A stretch of 16,890 nucleotides of DNA, from positions 1-16,890 of the forward strand of contig JAUSJS010000370.1 in NCBI GenBank assembly GCA_030647575.1, given 5' to 3'. The translations under genes were made by a program, and so were the position numbers. The DNA is from Candidatus Limnocylindrales bacterium (GTDB lineage Bacteria > Chloroflexota > Limnocylindria > Limnocylindrales > CSP1-4). Below the pieces are notes generated by a model. That model worked only from the letters and a program-made list of their open reading frames with translations, did not search any database and was not told where the DNA came from. Every line of letters begins with the position of its first letter. Position 1 is the stretch's first letter. Shown piece by piece: positions 11,823 to 16,890 of this stretch.

Positions 11823-12647
11823 GTGTCGACGATCCGTATCGCGGTTGCCTCGACGCCGCTGACGGCGACGCTCGAAGGGGCCGTTCCGGCGGCCGTTGCG
11901 GCGGTGGAGGAGGCCGGTCGGCTGGGTGCCCGGATCGTCTGCCTGCCGGAGACCGGCCTACCTGGACACCGCGTCCAGGCCCGGACCGTGCCGGACGTGC
12001 CGAAGGACGCACTCGACGATGCCCTGCACGAGGTCGCGGAAGCGGCTCGCAGGACGCGGGTCGTGACGATTGTCGGAACCGAGCGCCCGACGCCTGCGGG
12101 CCGCGAGATGCTCTCAGTCGTTCTCGGCGCGGACGGGACACGGCTCGGCGAGCAGGCGAAGACGCAGATCGACCCGTCCGAAGAGCCGCACTACATCGCG
12201 GGGACTGGCCGCCGAGTGTTCACGGCCGCAGGCGTGACATTCGGGATCGCGATCTGTCACGAGGCATTCCGCTACCCAGAGATCGTCCGCTCGCTCGTCC
12301 TCGGAGGTGCGCAGATCATCTTTGCCCCGCATTTTGTGACGACCGAGGACGGCTCGCTGCCAGCCCGCTGGTGCGATGCGTCGAACCCGTACAACGAGAA
12401 AGCGCTGCTCTGCCGGGCGCTCGAAAACACCGTCTACGTCGCCGCGTCCAACGTAGCCGGACATGACCAAGGCTCAGCAACCTGCATCATCGCCCCGGAC
12501 GGCACGCTCGTCACGAGCCTCGACTACGGCTCTGTCGGCGTCGTCGCCGCCGACATCGATCTCGATCGGGCCACCCGAGGACTCGCCCTGCGCTGGGCAC
12601 CAGAGCGAAACCTCCAGACCGTCGATCAAGTGGTCCGAGGGGCCTGA
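11823..12647 (+). CDS. Carbon-nitrogen hydrolase (nitrilase superfamily)
   Basis: 274 residues from a GTG at 11823. The Glu-Lys-Cys triad is visible: Glu43 (CLPETGLPGHR), Lys113 (EQAKTQIDP) and Cys145 (GIAICHEAFRYPEIVR), with the following APHF strand and RALENTVYVAASNVAG, which stabilise the active site. Length and motif order match amidases of the superfamily (omega-amidase, N-carbamoylase, beta-ureidopropionase types). The CHE motif and PHF instead of the more usual CYD leave the substrate open. It acts in the cytoplasm; no neighbouring pathway gene narrows the role. Confidence 0.88.
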   Translation: MSTIRIAVASTPLTATLEGAVPAAVAAVEEAGRLGARIVCLPETGLPGHRVQARTVPDVPKDALDDALHEVAEAARRTRVVTIVGTERPTPAGREMLSVVLGADGTRLGEQAKTQIDPSEEPHYIAGTGRRVFTAAGVTFGIAICHEAFRYPEIVRSLVLGGAQIIFAPHFVTTEDGSLPARWCDASNPYNEKALLCRALENTVYVAASNVAGHDQGSATCIIAPDGTLVTSLDYGSVGVVAADIDLDRATRGLALRWAPERNLQTVDQVVRGA

Positions 12648-12785
12648 GCACGACTCGGGGCCTGCCGGCGGCCGCTACGCGGGCTGGATGAGGCCGTGGC
12701 ATGGCTCCTCGATCCGTTCGGACGCCTGAGCCATGATCCGAGTCGCACCGCGTCGGTACCATGACATCGGTGCGGCACGTGCCAT
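12648..12785. other. Intergenic stretch before the ECF42 promoter
   Basis: No intact gene recognised. On the minus strand a short run ending MAQASERIEEPCHGLIQPA with a stop at 12675 is protein-like, but has no support. No T-run terminator hairpin is evident after the nitrilase stop. Confidence 0.35.
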
Positions 12786-12812
12786 TGTCGAAACCGCGGT
12801 CGCTCGTTCGAC
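12786..12812 (+). promoter_or_regulatory. Candidate ECF42-type sigma-factor promoter
   Basis: TGTCGA (12786-12791), a 17-base spacer and CGAC (12809-12812) match the bipartite promoter pattern reported for ECF42 sigma factors (TGTCGA in the -35, a CGAC/CGTC-like -10). It lies about 65-90 bases before the YCII/DGPF gene, the first gene of the operon that encodes an ECF42-like sigma factor. Recognition by that sigma factor is inferred from the match and position. Confidence 0.6.
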
Positions 12813-12878
12813 ATGCATAGTGAGAGGCCGCGCCGCCCGGAGGTGCGACCCGTTCTGAGAGCGAAAGGGAGTCACCCA

Positions 12879-13229
12879 GTGCGCGTCATGATCCTGGCCA
12901 AGTCTCAACCTGGATCCGAGAACCCGACGAATCCCACCACCGAAGCCGTCGAGGCCTACGGGAAATTCCACGAGGAGCTGGTCGCCGCCGGCATCCTGCT
13001 CGCAGGGGACCGGCTCCACCCAAGCTCGAAGGGTGCGCGCGTCCGCTTCGAGGGTACATCCCGGACCGTGACCGACGGCCCATTCACCGAGGCCAAGGAA
13101 CTCGTCGCAGGCTTCTGGATCTGGCAGGTCCGGTCCCTGGATGAGGCGATCGAATGGCTCAAGCGAGCGCCCTACGATGGTGGGGAATTCGAGATCCGGC
13201 AGATCTTCGATCAGCCGACGGCGGGTTGA
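12879..13229 (+). CDS. YCII / DGPF-domain protein
   Basis: 116 residues from the GTG at 12879, preceded by AAAGGGAG at 7-base spacing; the longer frame from 12813 adds an unrelated Arg/Pro-rich leader. Seen: MRVMILAKSQPGSE, the invariant HPSSKGARVRF, TVTDGPFTEAKELVAGFWIW (DGPF at 66-69), and the closing helix SLDEAIEWLKRAP with EFEIRQIF. This is a complete DGPF/YCII-related domain. Such genes are the hallmark neighbours and regulon members of ECF42 sigma factors; their own activity is unknown. TGA overlaps the sigma TTG start as TTGA. Confidence 0.9.
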   Translation: MRVMILAKSQPGSENPTNPTTEAVEAYGKFHEELVAAGILLAGDRLHPSSKGARVRFEGTSRTVTDGPFTEAKELVAGFWIWQVRSLDEAIEWLKRAPYDGGEFEIRQIFDQPTAG

Positions 13230-14548
13230 CCCACTCCTCGTACCAAGCCGCCTCGGGCCGGGGAGACGACGTCCATCGCGTCCTGGACGCGCTATGGCGG
13301 ATGGAGTCACCCCGGCTCGTCGCCGCGTTGACGCGGATCGTCCGCGACGTCGGTCTGGCCGAGGATCTCGCCCAGGACGCGCTCGAAGCGGCGATCCGCC
13401 AGTGGCCTGATGCGGGAATCCCGGATCGTCCGGCGGCATGGCTGATGGGCACGGCCAAGCATCGAGCGATCGACGCCCTGCGGCGGCGGACCACACTCCA
13501 GCGCAAGGCAGAAGAGCTGGGGCGCGACCTCGAGCTGGACCAGGGGACAGTACCGGACCTGGACACCGAGACCGACAACGCGGCCATCGGCGACGACCTG
13601 CTTCGCCTGGTCTTCATCTGCTGCCATCCGGTCCTCTCCATCGAAGGGCGGGTCGCCCTGACGCTGCGCCTTCTGGGCGGCCTTCGCACGGACGAGATCG
13701 GCCGAGCCTTCCTGGTCTCGGAGGCCACCATCGGCCAGCGGATCGTCCGCGCGAAACGAACGCTCTCCGAGGCACACATCCCGTTCGAGGTCCCCCAGGG
13801 CGCCGATTTCAACGCTCGCCTCGCGTCCGTCCTGCAGGTCGTTTACCTCGTCTTCAACGAGGGCTATTCGGCGACCTCCGGCGACGAGTGGGTCCGACCT
13901 ACCCTGTGCGAGGACGCCCTGCGACTCGGACGAGTCCTGGCAGGCCTGGTGCCCGATGAACCCGAGGTCCACGGGCTCGTGGCCCTGATGGAGATCCAGG
14001 GGTCGCGGCTGCGAGCGCGCACGGACCCCACCGGCCGGCCGATCCCACTCTTGGAGCAGCACCGCGCTCGCTGGGATCGACTGCTCATCGATCGCGGCCT
14101 GGCCGCCCTGGCCCGGGCCGAGTCATTCGAGGGACCGCATGGGCCATATGTCCTGCAGGCGGCCATTGCCGCGTGTCACGCCCGCGCGAGGACCGCGGAC
14201 GAAACCGACTGGCCCCGGATCGTGGCCCTCTACGACGCACTCGCCCAGTCGGCCCCCTCGCCGATCGTGGAGCTCAACCGTGCGGTGGCGGTCTCGATGG
14301 CGTACGGACCCGCCGCCGGCCTTGAGCTCGTCGATGCACTCGCGACCGAGCCCTCGCTCCTGGCGTACCACCTGCTCCCCGCCGTCCGCGGCGACTTCCT
14401 CATGAAGGTCGGAAGGTTCGACGAAGCCGCCTCGGAGCTGGCCCGGGCCGCCTCGATGACGCGCAACGTCCCTGAACGGAACCTGCTGCTGGAGCGGTCG
14501 CGGGCCGCCGGTGAGGCCGCGTTGGACGCCCTGTCCGACATGCGATGA
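13226..14548 (+). CDS. ECF42-like RNA polymerase sigma factor with DUF6596 C-terminal domain
   Basis: 440 residues from the TTG at 13226, chosen because it overlaps the YCII stop and gives a normal N-terminus; earlier in-frame starts lie inside the YCII gene. Sigma region 2 is at about 20-90 (WRMESPRLVAALTRIVRDVG, LAEDLAQDALEAAIRQWPDA, AWLMGTAKHRAIDALRR). Region 4 is at about 125-185 (EGRVALTLRLLGGLRTDEIG, SEATIGQRIVRAKRTL). Then comes a DUF6596 extension with the signature LQVVYLVFNEGYSATSG and a helical TPR-like tail to the end. That long extension is diagnostic of ECF42, which has no classical anti-sigma factor; the tail is thought to control activity. It is co-translated with the YCII and DUF1801 genes. 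Confidence 0.92.
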   Translation: MTHSSYQAASGRGDDVHRVLDALWRMESPRLVAALTRIVRDVGLAEDLAQDALEAAIRQWPDAGIPDRPAAWLMGTAKHRAIDALRRRTTLQRKAEELGRDLELDQGTVPDLDTETDNAAIGDDLLRLVFICCHPVLSIEGRVALTLRLLGGLRTDEIGRAFLVSEATIGQRIVRAKRTLSEAHIPFEVPQGADFNARLASVLQVVYLVFNEGYSATSGDEWVRPTLCEDALRLGRVLAGLVPDEPEVHGLVALMEIQGSRLRARTDPTGRPIPLLEQHRARWDRLLIDRGLAALARAESFEGPHGPYVLQAAIAACHARARTADETDWPRIVALYDALAQSAPSPIVELNRAVAVSMAYGPAAGLELVDALATEPSLLAYHLLPAVRGDFLMKVGRFDEAASELARAASMTRNVPERNLLLERSRAAGEAALDALSDMR

Positions 14549-14925
14549 TCACCGGCAGGGCCGCACCGACCAGCGTCGAGGACTACCTGGCCGGCTTGCC
14601 CGACGAGCGCCGCGCCGCCGTGGAAGAGCTTCGGCAGACGATCAAGGCCGCGGCCCCCGAAGCGACCGAAACGATCGCGTACCAGATGCCGGCCTACAGG
14701 AGTCACGGTGGTCAATTCCTCGTGTCCTTCGCCGCGTTCAAGAACCACTACAGCCTGTTTCCCGCGAGCGATGCGGTCATCGAGGCACTCGGTGCGGAAC
14801 TGAAGCCCTACTTGAGGGGCAAGGGGACGATCAGCTTCCCGGCAGACAGCGCCCTCCCTGTCGCCGTCGTGACGAAGATCGTCAAGGTTCGGGTCGCCGA
14901 GAACGCAGCACGCGACGGTCGTTGA
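14545..14925 (+). CDS. DUF1801 domain protein (YdhG/frataxin-like fold)
   Basis: 126 residues from an ATG at 14545 overlapping the sigma stop as ATGA. Seen: SVEDYLAGLPDERRAAVEEL, then the DUF1801 hallmark ATETIAYQMPAYRSHGGQFL, FAAFKNHYSLFP, and the end segment RGKGTISFPADSALPVAVVT. Small DUF1801 proteins include the iron-binding chaperone-like B. subtilis Fra/YdhG, but most are uncharacterised. As third gene of a tightly overlapping operon it is a probable member of the ECF42 regulon. Confidence 0.9.
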   Translation: MITGRAAPTSVEDYLAGLPDERRAAVEELRQTIKAAAPEATETIAYQMPAYRSHGGQFLVSFAAFKNHYSLFPASDAVIEALGAELKPYLRGKGTISFPADSALPVAVVTKIVKVRVAENAARDGR

Positions 14926-14972
14926 GGCGCTCGCCCTCGTCGACTGGAAAGTCGGGCAAGGAAGGGGACGGG

Positions 14973-15254
14973 ATGACAGGAGTCGAGATCAAGGCGGCGC
15001 TGGATGGGGCGCCTGAGTTCGTTGCCTACGCGGTCGAGCATCTCACGTTGAATCTTGGGGAAACGCATCCGACTGTCGTGGTTGGTCGCCGGATCATGGC
15101 CTCCCTTGACGCCATCCCCGACGGCGCGGTGCTGGTGACGGAGGAAACGCTGGCTGCGGCGATCCATCGAGCGTGGCCCTACCGCCGGAATACTGCGACA
15201 GGATTGGTCCTGTCCGCAGCCTCGATCCTCGCCGCACTCCGGGCCGAGCCGTGA
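14973..15254 (+). CDS. Uncharacterised small protein
   Basis: 93 residues from an ATG at 14973 with GGAAGGGG about 5 bases upstream. Soluble; mostly helical. Sequence character: an acidic first half (EFVAYAVEHLTLNLGETHPT), a middle with VVVGRRIMASLDAIPDG, and a C-terminus alternating helix and Ala/Leu (LAAAIHRAWPYRRNTATGLV, LSAASILAALRAEP). No family recognised and no catalytic motif evident. It has good coding character and its own ribosome-binding site, lies 47 bases after the DUF1801 gene on the same strand, and faces the Phd/RelE module. It might be an extra ECF42-operon member or accessory cargo. Confidence 0.65.
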   Translation: MTGVEIKAALDGAPEFVAYAVEHLTLNLGETHPTVVVGRRIMASLDAIPDGAVLVTEETLAAAIHRAWPYRRNTATGLVLSAASILAALRAEP

Positions 15255-15294
15255 TCTTTCTCGTCCGGCGGCGCGTCATGGCCGAAATCGCCTC

Positions 15295-15323
15295 GGGCTT
15301 CATCTTGTCAGGCACGGCTCACC
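15295..15323. repeat. 29-bp near-perfect repeat, copy 2 (copy 1 at 1131-1159)
   Basis: Identical to 1131-1159 except for one base. On the minus strand both copies comprise GGTGAGCC, a GTG and the codons for M-P-(E/D)-K-M-K-P; the mismatch is a third-position change (GAG/GAC). Homology ends abruptly on both sides. Here the start lies 26 bases after the RelE-type toxin stop, and the frame soon runs antisense into the 14973 gene, so no full protein is encoded. Confidence 0.65.
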
Positions 15324-15341
15324 GCCGGCTCATCGGGCGCG

Positions 15342-15656
15342 CTACGGGCTGCCGCGGAGACGGCCCAGGAGGCGCCTGATGGCGGTCGCGTTGTAGACCT
15401 CGCGTCGATCGGCCACCCGGACGATGGCCACGGTGACCCGGACATCGGTGACCTGGTAGAGAACCCGGTATTGCCCGATGACGATGCGCCATATCCGCTC
15501 GCGACCCGTACCGGACAGCAGCTTCGCGGCGGACGGTCGCGGTTCGTCGGCCAGGGCGTCGATGGCATCGGCGACCCGGCTCTGCGCCTCACGCGGGAGC
15601 GCCTCGAACTCGCGAGCTGCGCTTGGCAGGAACTCGATCTCGTACCGATTGGCCAC
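15342..15656 (-). CDS. RelE/ParE-family toxin
   Basis: 104 residues from a GTG at 15656 with GGGGG 7 bases upstream, 21 bases after the antitoxin stop. Seen: MANRYEIEFLPSAAREFEAL, PREAQSRVADAIDALADEPR, then the RelE core KLLSGTGRERIWRIVIGQYR (Arg57, Tyr63, Arg64) and VADRREVYN (Arg84, Arg85, Tyr88). These basic and tyrosine residues fit ribosome-dependent mRNA cleavage by RelE/YoeB relatives more than ParE gyrase inhibition. Full length. The antitoxin partner is a Phd/YefM type encoded directly upstream. Confidence 0.9.
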   Translation of the reverse strand: MANRYEIEFLPSAAREFEALPREAQSRVADAIDALADEPRPSAAKLLSGTGRERIWRIVIGQYRVLYQVTDVRVTVAIVRVADRREVYNATAIRRLLGRLRGSP

Positions 15657-15677
15657 GGTCCGGCCCCCGAGGAATGA

Positions 15678-15935
15678 TCAGCGGCCGAGCCGGGCGCGGA
15701 TGTCCTCCCAGGGGATGCGCCCGGCGTTCGCGGGATCCGCGAGCGCTTCTCGCGCGGCGGCGAGGTCCAGCTCGTCATCGAGTGACTCGAGGAGTTCGAG
15801 GTCCTCTGTCGGAACAACCGCGGCGAGGTCGCGCCCGCGCCGGACCAGGCGGACGCGCTCGTGGCCGTAGGCCACCCGGTTGACGAGCTCGGCAAGATCG
15901 TCGCGCGCCTCGCTGATGCTGATCGACTCGGCCAT
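15678..15935 (-). CDS. Phd/YefM-family antitoxin
   Basis: 85 residues from the ATG at 15935, which follows GGAGGGCGGA. N-terminal Phd/YefM domain: MAESISISEARDDLAELVNR, then VAYGHERVRLVRRGRDLAAV and VPTEDLELLESLDDELD. The C-terminal region (LAAAREALADPANAGRIPWE) is the toxin-binding tail, with an IPWEDIRARLG ending frequent in this group. It should bind its operator cooperatively with the toxin. The frame is open upstream into the BTAD gene in another frame, but only this start has a ribosome-binding site and family-like N-terminus. Confidence 0.9.
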   Translation of the reverse strand: MAESISISEARDDLAELVNRVAYGHERVRLVRRGRDLAAVVPTEDLELLESLDDELDLAAAREALADPANAGRIPWEDIRARLGR

Positions 15936-15949
15936 TCCGCCCTCCAGTG

Positions 15950-15994
15950 GTACGAATGGTACGAACCGTACACCCAAGGGCAACGCACGGTCAA
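15950..15994 (-). promoter_or_regulatory. Promoter with GTAC-repeat operator of the Phd/RelE module
   Basis: On the minus strand TTGACC (15994-15989), an 18-base spacer and TACGGT (15970-15965) form a promoter. GTAC occurs at 15950, 15959 and 15968, exactly 9 bases apart, with the longer direct repeat GGTACGAA at 15949 and 15958. The array spans the -10 box and the transcription start. GTAC-centred sites are typical of YefM-type operators (TGTACA); the 9-base spacing is unusual. The -35 box overlaps the stop codon of the BTAD gene. Confidence 0.62.
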
Positions 15995-16890
15995 CCTGAT
16001 CCCGACAGCGGCCCGGCAAGGGCCTCGGCGCGGGCACCCGAATCCCCGCCGGCCTCGAGAAGCGCCAGGTCCGCGAGTCTGGCACCGCGCTCGTAGCTTT
16101 CGGAGCCAGCGGCAAGCGCTGCCATACTGGCCAGGATGAGGGCGCGACGAGGCCCGCTGCCCTGGCCGCTGAGCCTCGCTGCCGCCTCGGCTGCGTCTGT
16201 GGCCGCGATGGTGGTGGGCGCGGGATCGAGCTCATGTGGCGAGGTCGGTCGTCGACGCATTCTGTCGTGCAGAGCGATCGCCTCCGCCGACACCTCCGCC
16301 CCGACCTCTTCGGCGAACAGCCGCCGCAACTCTTCGAAGGCGCGTAGCGCGCCTGCGAGATCGCCGGCCTCCGCCAGGGCTTCCATGAACAGCAGTCGAG
16401 CCGACTCGCGCAAGGGTTCGCGCACGATCGCCATCTCGGCCAGCTGTGTCGCCTGCGTGGGTTGGCCCAGGCGCAGGGCAGCCCGAGCCCCGGCCTCCAA
16501 CGCCTCGAGCTGCAGGCGCTGGAGCTCGAGCCGATAGGGTTGCGCCCAATCGGCGTAGAAGTCCTCCGCCAGCGGTTCGCCGGACCATGTGTCCAGCGCC
16601 CTCTGGAATGCGCGAAGGGCACTGGCATCTTCGTTCCGTGCCACGTGCTCCCGTCCTTCGAGGACCGCTGCTCGGAACGCCTCGACGTCGACGTGAACAC
16701 GGCCATCGTCGGCCAACGCGTAGCCGCTGGAGCCCGTGATGATCAACTCCGGGTCGACGAGCGCCCGGCGGGCTCGGTGGACGAGCACGTCGAGGTTGGC
16801 ATCCGGATCGGCCGGAGCCACCTCGCCCCACAGGATGTCTGCCAGCACGTCGCGTGGAACGAGCGCGCCGCGCCGAACCGCCAGGACACG
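15991..16890 (-). CDS. BTAD (SARP-like) transcriptional regulator, incomplete at the window edge
   Basis: The reading frame enters from beyond 16890 and ends at the TGA at 15991, giving about 299 visible residues. The first part (PRDVLADILWGEVAPADPDA, LDVLVHRARRAL) is the end of an OmpR-like winged helix. The next ~150 residues are a bacterial transcriptional activation domain: VDVEAFRAAVLEGREHVARN, WSGEPLAEDFYADWAQPYRL, ELRRLFAEEVGAEVSAEAI, ending ALHDRMRRR. About 95 residues follow, Ala-rich, with a TPR-like beginning (ALILASMAALAAGSESYERG) that stops early. Larger family members carry a further NTPase/TPR part, so the C-terminus may be truncated. A short two-domain SARP is the alternative. 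Confidence 0.82.
   Translation of the reverse strand, partial: RVLAVRRGALVPRDVLADILWGEVAPADPDANLDVLVHRARRALVDPELIITGSSGYALADDGRVHVDVEAFRAAVLEGREHVARNEDASALRAFQRALDTWSGEPLAEDFYADWAQPYRLELQRLQLEALEAGARAALRLGQPTQATQLAEMAIVREPLRESARLLFMEALAEAGDLAGALRAFEELRRLFAEEVGAEVSAEAIALHDRMRRRPTSPHELDPAPTTIAATDAAEAAARLSGQGSGPRRALILASMAALAAGSESYERGARLADLALLEAGGDSGARAEALAGPLSGSG

Noticed and set aside
12675..12775. Minus-strand peptide ending MAQASERIEEPCHGLIQPA
   Set aside because: Protein-like but very short, with no ribosome-binding site, and its longer frame is antisense to the YCII gene.

Overview
The window is GC-rich throughout and densely packed. Nearly all genes begin with GTG or ATG, and stop/start overlaps of four bases (GTGA, TTGA, ATGA) are frequent. 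The gene content fits a high-GC soil or freshwater bacterium of the Chloroflexota (Limnocylindria-like) or Actinomycetota: an ECF42-type sigma factor with a DGPF/YCII protein, a BTAD regulator, a PspC / LiaF-like / NarL two-component cluster, and NHL and SIMPL proteins. The sequence alone does not settle the phylum. No rRNA, tRNA, CRISPR array or intact transposase was seen.

Layout. 1-1730: a TacA/TacT-like antitoxin-acetyltransferase module (minus strand) with a well-formed promoter and palindromic operator, a small ORF resembling the start of a DNA methyltransferase, and a DUF4160/DUF2442 pair (plus). 1706-3638: a minus-strand run of an uncharacterised protein, a DinB-family protein and a cupin whose C-terminus looks frameshifted. 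3917-7414: a cell-envelope stress cluster (LiaF-like membrane protein, PspC protein, sensor histidine kinase), with the NarL-type response regulator facing the kinase and sharing its stop codon. 7424-9250: a decayed zone with a frameshifted NHL-repeat protein, a lipoprotein-like C-terminus, a 51-residue membrane ORF and a broken DUF2075-type helicase. 9283-10736: two tail-to-tail RHH/PIN (VapBC-type) modules, followed by a NERD-domain fragment. 10906-12647: a secreted SIMPL-domain protein diverging from a nitrilase-superfamily amidohydrolase. 12786-14925: a candidate ECF42-type promoter, then YCII/DGPF protein, ECF42-like sigma factor and DUF1801 protein, each overlapping the next by 4 bases. 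14973-15254: an unrecognised small protein. 15342-15935: a Phd/RelE-type module with a GTAC-repeat operator. 15991-16890: the end of a BTAD regulator that runs off the window.

Two themes stand out. First, there are five toxin-antitoxin or TA-like modules in under 17 kb, three of them with recognisable operator DNA, interspersed with broken helicase, NERD and possible methyltransferase sequence. This looks like an accessory island where defence-type genes have decayed and small TA modules persist. Second, there are two signalling units: the LiaF/PspC/kinase/regulator set, and the ECF42 operon, whose own upstream region carries a candidate recognition site for that sigma group. Several genes (both PIN modules, nitrilase, DinB) have a -10-like box only about 6-12 bases before the start codon, suggesting leaderless or nearly leaderless mRNAs.
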